7,377 nucleotides of DNA, from assembly GCA_022785155.1 (NCBI GenBank), contig JALFRH010000103.1, positions 1 to 7,377 on the forward strand, in the 5' to 3' direction. The stretch is from Spirochaetales bacterium (lineage in GTDB: Bacteria; Spirochaetota; Spirochaetia; Sphaerochaetales; Sphaerochaetaceae). Shown one piece after another: positions 1-5,535 of this stretch; position 1 is the first letter of the stretch; every line of letters starts with the position of its first letter. The position numbers were made by a program, and so were the translations under genes. The notes under the pieces are model-generated. The model did no database searches. It was not told the DNA's origin and saw only the letters and a list, made by a program, of their open reading frames with translations.

Positions 1-90
1 TAGTCAGAAGGTTATATATCAATTTATCTCTTTGTAATATAAGGAATAGTAAAAATATACTATTACCCTTTTGATGGTCTATTGGGTAGT

Positions 91-119
91 AAAACAGCCT
101 CCCATAATAGAGAGGCTGC
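91..119 (-). terminator. Rho-independent terminator of the zinc-ribbon protein gene
   Basis: Seen: a perfect 7-bp inverted repeat, CAGCCTC at 95-101 and GAGGCTG at 112-118, with a 10-nt loop. On the minus strand the stem is followed by TTTT (complement of AAAA at 91-94), so it terminates leftward transcription. It lies about 50 bp after the stop codon of the minus-strand gene ending at 168. On the plus strand there is no proper T-tract. The rest of 1-167 is AT-rich and shows no gene. Confidence 0.75.
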
Positions 120-167
120 TTAATGGATAATATCAGTCAAATTGACCTTATCTAAATCATAGAGTTC

Positions 168-1316
168 TTACTTTTTGAAATCAAAGTCGTGAGCCTTGTC
201 CATACATTCCTTTGCAGTTCTGGACAGTTCTTCCTCAAGGCTCTTGTAGTAGTCCAGAGGCTTTTCTTTGTCCTTCATTCCAAATCTACCAAGGGCAGTG
301 AACTCAATAGTTCTGTCTGTATGGAATACTCCCTTAACAAGAAGGGTTGATTTCTTGCTTCCGCTTGGATTGTATTCAACCACTCTGTCGTCATAGACAT
401 TGAACAAGACATCCTTGTTCTTCTTGCTTCTGTATGGGCTTGTTTCCATCTTGACTGAAATGTCGTTGTTGAAGGTCATCGTGATAACATCAAACTCAAT
501 GTCTTCCGCTTTCCTCTTTGTTGGACAAACAGTAATGCATCCATCTTTCAGAATATGGGCAAGCATCATTCTGCGGAGGGCATTGTTTGCCTCAATCACA
601 GTTTTCATTCTCAACTCTTCGGTTGTCGTCTTCGTGAAGAAATCCTCCTCCAGTTTCGTCTTGTTTTCCTTACCAATAACAGAACTTGCATCAAGTGGGA
701 TTGGGTCTCCAATCTTGATTGCTATTGCGAGGGAGGCCCAGACAAGGAACTCAACCAAGTTCTTCTCCAGTCGTCTTGTGGAAGGGTTGAAGCAGTCCTT
801 CTTGTGGTTCTTACACTGGTATGAAAGTCTGCCCATACCATCCTTTCCCATCTGCTTGTCAAAGAAGTAAGGGGAATGGCAGTGGGAACAGACAAGGACT
901 GAAGCAAGAACATTGTTGGAACCTCTCAACTCTTTTTCTGTGGCAACCTTTGGACTGAGATACTTATGCTTGAGGAAGTCAGTAGTGTTGTCTGCTTCTT
1001 CCGCTCTCTCAATCTCTCTCCAAGACTTTGGAGGAAACTTCTCTTCAAGTTCCTCAACAGAAATGCCATACCTATTCCTCAATACCCTTGCGAATATCAC
1101 ATCATTGGTATCCTTCTTTGGACGCCTGACATCTTCTTCGGTCAAGTTATACTTTGCGAGGAGTTCTTCCAGTTGAGCTTTCCTCTGGGCATCCCTCTCT
1201 GCTTGGGCATTAGGGTCAGCAAGTTTTCTGCCCTTGTTGGAGGAAAGGGAACAAATCAAACGATAGTCTCGTTCCCTTTGTTCCTTTTTTGAAAGTTTCT
1301 TCTCTTTCTTTGGCAT
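168..1316 (-). CDS. Zinc-ribbon protein resembling the C-terminal part of large serine recombinases, without a catalytic domain
   Basis: A 382-aa protein of unproven function. Residues 1-120 are highly charged and probably helical, with several K/R/E-rich stretches. Residues 138-180 form a Cys4 zinc ribbon: C143-x2-C146, then C168-x6-C175, preceded by NNVLASVLV, which resembles the 'LxGLLxCGxCG' entry of the recombinase zinc beta-ribbon domain (Pfam Zn_ribbon_recom type). After it come a hydrophobic helix (about 183-200), a helical stretch (about 218-256) and a beta-rich tail to about 345, again reminiscent of large serine recombinase C-termini. The N-terminal resolvase domain with its Y-x-R-x-S motif is absent, and there is no recognisable 'NPxYxG' recombinase domain, so it cannot cut DNA by that chemistry. 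The start is ATG at 1316 with AGAGGA (1323-1328) 6 nt before it. It is divergent from a serine resolvase across a res-like region. DNA binding is inferred; it could also be an unrelated Cys4 protein. Confidence 0.7.
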   Translation of the reverse strand: MPKKEKKLSKKEQRERDYRLICSLSSNKGRKLADPNAQAERDAQRKAQLEELLAKYNLTEEDVRRPKKDTNDVIFARVLRNRYGISVEELEEKFPPKSWREIERAEEADNTTDFLKHKYLSPKVATEKELRGSNNVLASVLVCSHCHSPYFFDKQMGKDGMGRLSYQCKNHKKDCFNPSTRRLEKNLVEFLVWASLAIAIKIGDPIPLDASSVIGKENKTKLEEDFFTKTTTEELRMKTVIEANNALRRMMLAHILKDGCITVCPTKRKAEDIEFDVITMTFNNDISVKMETSPYRSKKNKDVLFNVYDDRVVEYNPSGSKKSTLLVKGVFHTDRTIEFTALGRFGMKDKEKPLDYYKSLEEELSRTAKECMDKAHDFDFKK

Positions 1317-1378
1317 ACTGTTTCCTCTGTTTTTATTTTATATTACTGAAAACGAGAAGACAACATTGACTTCGTGTA

Positions 1379-1408
1379 TATATAAGGATATTGCGGGGCG
1401 AGCACCAA
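1379..1408 (-). promoter_or_regulatory. Candidate promoter of the zinc-ribbon protein gene
   Basis: On the minus strand, TTGGTG (1403-1408) and TATATA (1379-1384) are separated by 18 bp. They lie about 63 bp before the ATG at 1316. The -35 box is beside subsite I of the res-like region, so resolvase binding could influence it. Assigned by eye from sigma-70/A consensus only. Confidence 0.4.
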
Positions 1409-1412
1409 AAAG

Positions 1413-1529
1413 TGTCAAAAAGGGTATGCCCAGAATGGACAGAGCATAAGTGTCCAACAGAGGTTGTTTTTCCAGTTTTTGGATGTCCAAAGAAAAATGA
1501 CCACTCTGGCTGGACACTCTCCTGTCTGG
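1413..1529. other. res: Res-like site: cluster of serine-resolvase half-sites
   Basis: Six TGTC/GACA half-sites lie in about 115 bp. They group into inverted pairs. Subsite I is 1413-1441 (TGTC ... GGACA), with an inner palindrome GGGTATGCCC at 1422-1431 centred on an AT dinucleotide. Subsite II is 1451-1485 (TGTCCAA ... TTGGATG, an imperfect partner). Subsite III is 1484-1516 (TGTCCA ... TGGACA). One extra half-site, TGTCTGG, is at 1523-1529. Known: Tn3/gamma-delta res has three such subsites of about 28, 34 and 25 bp, with crossover site I farthest from the resolvase gene, and half-sites beginning TGTC. The order, orientation and sizes here fit that plan, but the I-II centre spacing is shorter (about 41 bp against about 53 bp). 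Inferred function: resolution of dimers or cointegrates of the element, and repression of the resolvase promoter. Subsite edges are by eye. Confidence 0.6.
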
Positions 1530-1540
1530 CCCTTTATAAC
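1511..1540 (+). promoter_or_regulatory. Candidate resolvase promoter overlapping res subsite III
   Basis: TGGACA (1511-1516) resembles the -35 box TTGACA, and TATAAC (1535-1540) serves as -10 after an 18-bp spacer. The expected transcript start near 1547 leaves a leader of about 20 nt with AAAGGAG at 1552-1558 before the ATG at 1568. The -35 is the right half of subsite III, so resolvase bound there should block RNA polymerase, the autoregulation known for Tn3-type resolvases. Confidence 0.55.
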
Positions 1541-1567
1541 GATAGCTCACGAAAGGAGACATAAGTT

Positions 1568-2128
1568 ATGAAGGTCGGTTATGCGAGAGTAAGCACAGTT
1601 GAGCAGAATGAGGCGAGACAGTATGAAATGTTCAAGAACGAAGGGATTGAGAAGGTGTTCCTCGACAAGATGAGTGGCAAGGACACAAACAGACCTCAGC
1701 TCAAGGAAATGCTGGCCTTTCTTCGTGAAGGGGATTGTCTGGTTGTTGAAAGCATTAGTCGATTGGCAAGGTCTGTTAGGGACTTGCTCTCCATCACTGA
1801 TGAACTGAACAGAAAGGGCATTACCCTCATTAGCAAGAAGGAGAACCTCGATACCGCAAGTCCACAAGGAAGGTTTACCTTGACCATTTTCGGTGCTATG
1901 GCAGAGCTTGAGAGAGAACAAATCTTGCAACGACAGAAAGAGGGAATTGAGATAGCCAAAGCAAATGGAAAATACAAGGGAGGCAGAAAAAGAATTGATG
2001 TGCCAGACAACTTTTCCAGTGTGGTAAAGAAGTGGAGGAACAATGAAATTACCGCAGTTGAAGCAATGAGGAGAACTGGTCTCAAAAGAGGCACTTTTTA
2101 CAAAATGGTCTCAAATGAAGGACTGTAA
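1568..2128 (+). CDS. Serine resolvase/invertase family site-specific recombinase
   Basis: A complete 186-aa small serine recombinase, the normal length for Tn3-type resolvases and invertases. The catalytic domain (1 to about 135) starts with MKVGYARVST, giving nucleophile S9 with R7. R42 (in NRPQL) and R65/R68 (in SRLARS) match the active-site arginines. The long dimerisation/E helix runs from about 100 to 132 (AELEREQI region), followed by GGRK and a C-terminal helix-turn-helix DNA-binding domain (about 147-184). Such enzymes cut both strands at short inverted sites through a Ser-DNA link and rotate the ends. The start ATG has AAAGGAG 9 nt upstream. A res-like region and a promoter embedded in it lie directly before the gene, favouring resolvase over invertase. 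It probably resolves multimers of the mobile element. No catalytic residue is missing. Confidence 0.95.
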   Translation: MKVGYARVSTVEQNEARQYEMFKNEGIEKVFLDKMSGKDTNRPQLKEMLAFLREGDCLVVESISRLARSVRDLLSITDELNRKGITLISKKENLDTASPQGRFTLTIFGAMAELEREQILQRQKEGIEIAKANGKYKGGRKRIDVPDNFSSVVKKWRNNEITAVEAMRRTGLKRGTFYKMVSNEGL

Positions 2129-2185
2129 TTTGGAGTAAAAGGTTAAAATTAAAAAAACATCAGGTTTTTGAAATTACAGTGAAAC

Positions 2186-2216
2186 AAAAAAAGGGCAGAT
2201 TGTTCTGCCCATTTTT
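2186..2216. terminator. Bidirectional terminator between resolvase and integrase genes
   Basis: Perfect 7-bp stem GGGCAGA (2193-2199) / TCTGCCC (2204-2210) with a 4-nt loop. It is preceded by a run of seven A (2186-2192) and followed by ATTTTT (2211-2216), so it has a U-tract in both directions. It ends transcription of the plus-strand resolvase (stop at 2128) and of the minus-strand integrase, whose stop codon (2215-2217) lies just before the hairpin in its reading direction. Confidence 0.9.
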
Positions 2217-3330
2217 ATACTGCTACACTATTCAGCTTTTCCTTTACATCCAAAATGCCTTCGTCTGTAATGTGTGTATATATTTCCAGTGTAGTCTTAA
2301 TGTTACTATGCCCAAGAACAGTTTGTGCAGTTTTAGGGTCAATTTGCAACTTGTTCAACAGAGTAGCAAAGCTATGACGAAATTCGTGAGGAGTAATTCT
2401 CTTCACCTCAGTTTCGCGGATACCATCATCCAACCAGTCGTTGATACGCCCATACTTGTATGGAAATACTCTGTCAGTGTCGGCAAATTGATAATGGTCA
2501 AAATATTCCTTCATCACTTCAACTACCCTATCCACGAGAGGCACTGTTCTATAACTTGAAATTGTCTTGAGTGTTCCATCTTGAATAATCATTTTGCCAC
2601 TGACTTCCTGATACTCTCTGGCAATTTTGAGTTCACCCTTCTCCAAATCAAAATCTTGCTTCTGAAGACCAAGCAACTCCCCCTTTCTCAACCCTGTGTA
2701 GTAAAGCACATAGAACAACGCATACTTTCTTTCATCTTTCAGTTTCCAGTAGTTTGCGAACTGAGAGAACTCTTCAACTGTCCAAAAGTCCTTATTGCTT
2801 TTCTTATGAATTGCCACTTTTGTCTCACGATTAAATGGCAATCTATCCATATTTCCCAAGCTATTATCCCAACAATATCTAATGAACCCTTTTGCTTGAG
2901 ACAAAACATCCTTTCTATAGTCTTCGCTGAAAGGGCGACCAGTCTTGTCAGACACTGAGCGTTCCATTTCTTTGATAAATGAATTGACTACCTTTGGAGT
3001 GATTTCTGCCATATACATATTCCCAAAATATGGAAGAATATGAATGCGAAACAGCCTCTTATTCAAATCTGCAGTAGAAGGCTTCAAGCGATTGATATGC
3101 TCTTTTTCATATTCTTTATAGAGAACACTAAACAAATCTTTACTACACTTCTTTGGTTTACATACATTGTTTTCATATTTCTTGCAGAATGTCTTACACG
3201 CATCTACTGCTTTCTTTTTTGATGGAAATCCAGATGCTTTTTTCTGCTTGCGAGAGCCATCTTCATCCACATACCAAGTGACATACCTATAGGCATCTTT
3301 CCCTGCCTTTGAATACTTCTGAATTGTCAT
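2215..3330 (-). CDS. int: Tyrosine recombinase (phage/ICE-type integrase)
   Basis: A 371-aa integrase of usual length. The first 55 residues form a basic, beta-rich arm-binding-type domain (YRYVTWYVDEDGSRKQKKASGFPSK). A SAM-like core-binding domain spans about 65-165 and the catalytic domain about 180-365. All catalytic residues are visible: R215 (TGLRKGE), K255 (GTLKTISSYRTVPL), H315 and R318 (HEFRHSFAT), H341 (LGHSN) and nucleophile Y351 (LEIYTHIT). It should be active and catalyse integration and excision between attP and attB through a 3'-phosphotyrosine. The start is ATG at 3330. No good Shine-Dalgarno lies at normal distance: the only purine-rich block, GAGAGGGA, is about 16 nt away, so translation may be weak. 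The gene faces away from the repeat-rich region at 3404-3590, which probably holds its binding sites. Family is certain; phage versus integrative conjugative element cannot be told here. Confidence 0.96.
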   Translation of the reverse strand: MTIQKYSKAGKDAYRYVTWYVDEDGSRKQKKASGFPSKKKAVDACKTFCKKYENNVCKPKKCSKDLFSVLYKEYEKEHINRLKPSTADLNKRLFRIHILPYFGNMYMAEITPKVVNSFIKEMERSVSDKTGRPFSEDYRKDVLSQAKGFIRYCWDNSLGNMDRLPFNRETKVAIHKKSNKDFWTVEEFSQFANYWKLKDERKYALFYVLYYTGLRKGELLGLQKQDFDLEKGELKIAREYQEVSGKMIIQDGTLKTISSYRTVPLVDRVVEVMKEYFDHYQFADTDRVFPYKYGRINDWLDDGIRETEVKRITPHEFRHSFATLLNKLQIDPKTAQTVLGHSNIKTTLEIYTHITDEGILDVKEKLNSVAV

Positions 3331-3379
3331 ATTTTTCTTTTCTAATCCCTCTCTTTAATATGATTTCTATATATATATA

Positions 3380-3409
3380 ATATAACTCAAAATAACGAAT
3401 TGTTCACAA
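3380..3409 (-). promoter_or_regulatory. Candidate integrase promoter
   Basis: On the minus strand TTGTGA (3404-3409) and TTATAT (3380-3385) are 18 bp apart, about 50 bp before the integrase ATG. Further TATA-like steps follow in the (TA)n stretch 3368-3384, so the exact -10 is uncertain. Consensus match by eye. Confidence 0.4.
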
Positions 3410-3484
3410 AAAAGTCCCCTTTTTTTCACTTTTTTTTACTTTTTAGGGGCTAAAAAACTTAGAATGTGCTGTTTTAACAATGAA

Positions 3485-3518
3485 ATAATTATACATTTTC
3501 TGTGCATAATTATACATT
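3485..3518 (+). repeat. 13-bp direct repeat, two copies, 21-bp period
   Basis: ATAATTATACATT occurs at 3485-3497 and again at 3506-3518 without mismatch, separated by TTCTGTGC. The 21-bp period puts both copies on the same face of the helix. It is a candidate integrase arm-type or excisionase binding pair. Confidence 0.8.
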
Positions 3519-3559
3519 ATTCTACTGTAAGAGAAGGTTTTCTATAATGTGCTATTAGA

Positions 3560-3579
3560 GTGTTACCAGTGTGTTACCA
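3560..3579 (+). repeat. 9-bp direct repeat GTGTTACCA, two copies, 11-bp period
   Basis: GTGTTACCA occurs at 3560-3568 and 3571-3579, exact copies one helical turn apart. It lies at the far side of the att-like region from the integrase and may mark arm sites close to the element border. Confidence 0.8.
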
Positions 3580-3699
3580 CTCGACATATTTCTTTGCACT
3601 ATATAGTTTTACATAGTGGAAGATAAGCCAGATGAGCTACTTCCCCGATTAATATTTCTTTCTTTTTCTGTATATTGTCGTAAAATTTTTACTATAGTC

Positions 3700-3707
3700 A
3701 AGGGGGG
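3700..3707 (+). promoter_or_regulatory. Ribosome binding site that sets the start of the AraC-type gene
   Basis: AAGGGGGG at 3700-3707 stands 4 nt before the ATG at 3712. The open frame extends back to an ATG at 3616, but that one has no Shine-Dalgarno and the extra 32 residues look like translated noncoding DNA, so 3712 is the start. Confidence 0.8.
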
Positions 3708-3711
3708 ACTA

Positions 3712-4101
3712 ATGAAAAAACCACATACAAAGGCGGAAGATATTGTTCCTCTGCCCCGTCATTCCGAGAATTTCAAAGTCAACAGGATGATAAGTTACAT
3801 AGAAAAGCACTGGAACGACACTATAGAACTGGAAGAAATAGCCCAATGGGCAGGGTCTACGCCATGTTATGCTTCTGCGCTCTTTTCCAAGACCATGTGC
3901 ATGACCTTGGTCCAATATATGAATGCCTTTAGAATCAACAAGGCCTCTATTCTTCTTATTGAAAGCGACATGACCACAAAAGACATATCAAACTACTGCG
4001 GTTTCCAGAATTCCAGCTATTTCATACGTATTTTCCACTCACTCAGCGGAACAACTCCAAAAGAGTATAGAAAACAGAACAAACCTGAACTAATACACTG
4101 A
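3712..4101 (+). CDS. Short AraC-family transcriptional regulator, DNA-binding domain only
   Basis: A 129-aa protein consisting almost wholly of the AraC/XylS DNA-binding domain, in size like stand-alone MarA/SoxS-type regulators. The first helix-turn-helix is about 38-62 (IELEEIAQWAGSTPCYASAL) and the second about 86-112 (TTKDISNYCGFQNSSYF), ending with the family signature around FHSLSGTTPKEYRK. No cupin, PAS or other sensor domain precedes it; the first 20 residues are a short polar tail. It binds DNA as a transcription factor; target unknown. It is the first apparent host gene after the integrase/att region. It converges with the metal-transport operon, and its stop lies 12 bp inside the 3' end of the MgtC-like gene, with no terminator between. 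It could be a naturally short regulator or one whose sensor domain was removed when the element inserted; the good RBS favours the first. Confidence 0.9.
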   Translation: MKKPHTKAEDIVPLPRHSENFKVNRMISYIEKHWNDTIELEEIAQWAGSTPCYASALFSKTMCMTLVQYMNAFRINKASILLIESDMTTKDISNYCGFQNSSYFIRIFHSLSGTTPKEYRKQNKPELIH

Positions 4102-4734
4102 TAGAAGGGAAATGGAATCGATGAAGGGTGAACTTATCACCTTATCCACAGTCTCAGATATTGAGAATGAAGAATGGGTCAAGATGGATGCCTTGAATAT
4201 GGATTCACCCTTTTTGTTGTGGACAAGTGATATATTCTTGATATGGATATCAAACTCCCCTAGCCTCTCCCTTGCCTCTTCAAAGCTGAGATTGTGCTTG
4301 GTCAAATTGATCTCCAGCCTTCCCGCCTCTATGAATCTATATTCATTACCATTCCTTTGGCCTAGGGCTTCAATAAGAAGTATATAAGCCGTGGAGGAAA
4401 AGGCTACCATATATAGCCCTAGAGACAGGATAAGCCCTACTCCCATAGTAGCCCAAAGATAAAAAGTCGGATCAGGACAAGGCTTATTGTCTTCTCTTAT
4501 ATATGACACTCCCAAAGATATAAACACTACGGCCTGAGATATACTTAGGGCCACTGATGAAAAGTGACCTGCATTATGGCTGAATATAACCCCCATAAGA
4601 GCCGAGACAAAGGCAACGGCGATATATAAGCCTCTTGTTCCATCTTCTCTTTTCCAACCTATGGTCATACCCAATAGAGGAGCAAGGAACATAGGAATAG
4701 GCAGCTCAAACTTCATTTGGCTTATCATATCCAT
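4090..4734 (-). CDS. Diverged MgtC/SapB-like membrane protein
   Basis: A 214-aa protein with four to five hydrophobic segments (about 12-27, 35-51, 60-77, 92-123) and a soluble C-terminal domain (about 135-214) with ACT-like alternation. It follows the MgtC layout: GWKRE at 26-30 aligns with the GxERE motif, GTRGLYIAVAFVSALMG with the 'GLRTHxLVxLGAAL' segment, and QAVVFISLGVSYIRED with 'VSGIGFLGAGxIxR'. Key family residues in those motifs are replaced, so it is a remote member. MgtC proteins are inner-membrane factors linked to growth at low Mg2+ and to modulation of ATP synthase or transporters. It is last in the minus-strand metal cluster, 60 bp after the TSUP gene. ATG 4734 is preferred over ATG 4761 because AGGGGGAAGGG lies just before it and nothing useful before the other. 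Family call moderate; substrate unknown. Confidence 0.75.
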   Translation of the reverse strand: MDMISQMKFELPIPMFLAPLLGMTIGWKREDGTRGLYIAVAFVSALMGVIFSHNAGHFSSVALSISQAVVFISLGVSYIREDNKPCPDPTFYLWATMGVGLILSLGLYMVAFSSTAYILLIEALGQRNGNEYRFIEAGRLEINLTKHNLSFEEARERLGEFDIHIKNISLVHNKKGESIFKASILTHSSFSISETVDKVISSPFIDSISLLSVY

Positions 4735-4737
4735 GAT

Positions 4738-4748
4738 CCCTTCCCCCT
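4738..4748 (-). promoter_or_regulatory. Ribosome binding site that sets the start of the MgtC-like gene
   Basis: On the minus strand AGGGGGAAGGG (4738-4748) directly precedes ATG 4734 at good spacing. The upstream in-frame ATG at 4761 has only AT-rich sequence before it, so the longer 223-aa form is unlikely. Confidence 0.75.
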
Positions 4749-4794
4749 GTTTTTCCACCATAGATATTATTAAACAAAAGGCACCGGGGTTATA

Positions 4795-5529
4795 TTAAAT
4801 ATATTTAATTAATTCGCTGACCAAGAGATATATGCCATATAAGCCTATGAAGACATAAGCATACTTCTGCATTGTCCCGCTCTTTATCTTTCCACTTATA
4901 CTCTTACCTATCATAGAACCTATGGCTGTAGACAATAGAATCAGAGCCAAAGGCAATATATCACTTTTATCCAGCATACCCAGACTCATTCTTGAAACTA
5001 TTCCTGTAGCACTCTGGAAGATGAAATAACATTGTATTGTGGCTATATACTCTTCATTATCTTTGATGGCAGGCCTGAAATACAGGGCGGCAGGAGGTCC
5101 TCCGATTCCAATTAGTCCATTGGTGGTTCCACTTACCATTCCCATTATAATACCCTTTGTCGTTGTGGGCTTGATGGTGAACCCATTCTTATTGAGAAGG
5201 AAAATGAGAACCATCATTATGAACACCACAGCCAGTATTATTTTGAGGATGCTCTGGTTGAAGGAGGCGGACCAAAAGGTGGCTGCAACGGAGGAAATCA
5301 TCATAGGAAGAATAATAGGAAGGAGAAACTTCCAGTTTATCTTCCTCCACATCTTCGCCACCACCAATATGGTTAGAAATAGGCAGGCGATCAAATTATA
5401 GGCCACAGCCTTTCCAAAGGGCAGAAAGAATGGAAGCACTGCAATGATCAATACACCATTGCCAAAACCCATTGTTGTCTGAATGATGGAACCAAATAAG
5501 GGAACTAGAGCAAAAACCAAGTATTCCAT
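4795..5529 (-). CDS. TSUP-family permease (TauE/SafE type)
   Basis: A 244-aa integral membrane protein with about eight hydrophobic segments in two homologous halves, the normal length for TauE/SafE. The half-repeat motifs are visible: QTTMGFGNG at 17-25 in the first TM helix and its counterpart GTTNGLIGIGGPP at 134-146 in the second half. Family members export or import small anions and sulfur or carbon compounds (sulfite, sulfoacetate, taurine-derived products); the substrate cannot be read from sequence. The gene starts 6 bp after the ZIP stop codon, with only a weak Shine-Dalgarno (GGAATAAG) overlapping that stop, so translation is probably coupled to ZIP. Its place in a Fur-family-led cluster with ZIP suggests a role in metal or sulfur handling, for example thiol or sulfur balance under zinc limitation, but this is inference. 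Confidence 0.9.
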   Translation of the reverse strand: MEYLVFALVPLFGSIIQTTMGFGNGVLIIAVLPFFLPFGKAVAYNLIACLFLTILVVAKMWRKINWKFLLPIILPMMISSVAATFWSASFNQSILKIILAVVFIMMVLIFLLNKNGFTIKPTTTKGIIMGMVSGTTNGLIGIGGPPAALYFRPAIKDNEEYIATIQCYFIFQSATGIVSRMSLGMLDKSDILPLALILLSTAIGSMIGKSISGKIKSGTMQKYAYVFIGLYGIYLLVSELIKYI

Positions 5530-5535
5530 ATTTTC

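Larger units (their letters stand above)
3404..3590. other. Probable attachment (att) region beside the integrase, rich in direct repeats
   Basis: Between the integrase and the AraC-type gene (3331-3711) I see no gene. The region holds a 13-bp direct repeat, ATAATTATACATT, at 3485-3497 and 3506-3518 (21-bp period), a 9-bp repeat, GTGTTACCA, at 3560-3568 and 3571-3579 (11-bp period), and an 8-bp repeat, AATGTGCT, at 3463-3470 and 3546-3553. T-tracts at 3420-3426, 3430-3437 and 3440-3444 fall near helical phase. Repeats spaced by whole helical turns next to an integrase gene are typical of arm-type integrase and excisionase sites. The crossover core is not identifiable without the other element end. 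The host part probably begins somewhere in 3580-3700. Confidence 0.5.

Noticed and set aside
61..91. TATTACCC (61-68) and GGGTAGTA (84-91) as a second hairpin
   Set aside because: Long loop, one imperfect pair and no T-tract; probably chance next to the real terminator.
400..870. Plus-strand open frame of 156 codons inside the zinc-ribbon protein gene
   Set aside because: It lies antisense to a gene with a good start, a Cys4 motif and a terminator; its product has no recognisable domain and looks like the reverse of a charged protein.
2179..2559. Plus-strand open frame antisense to the integrase 3' end
   Set aside because: It runs through the terminator hairpin and is antisense to the catalytic motifs of the integrase; no RBS or domain.
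3367..3385. (TA)n stretch as a replication origin or special element
   Set aside because: Short and simple AT-rich sequence within a promoter-like region; no iterons or DnaA boxes seen.
3485..3579. CRISPR array in the repeat-rich region upstream of the integrase
   Set aside because: Repeats are only 8-13 bp, present twice each, with spacers of 2-8 bp or unrelated spacing, and no cas genes are near.
3616..3711. N-terminal extension of the AraC-type protein by 32 residues from ATG 3616
   Set aside because: No Shine-Dalgarno before 3616, extra residues are unlike any AraC domain, and a strong AAGGGGGG stands directly before ATG 3712.
4127..4145. Inverted repeat AAGGGTGA / TCACCTT as terminator of the AraC-type gene
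   Set aside because: The stem is short and imperfect, has no T-tract after it and lies inside the coding region of the MgtC-like gene.
4735..4761. Longer MgtC-like protein starting at ATG 4761
   Set aside because: The sequence before 4761 lacks a ribosome-binding site, while AGGGGGAAGGG precedes ATG 4734, where the hydrophobic family region begins.
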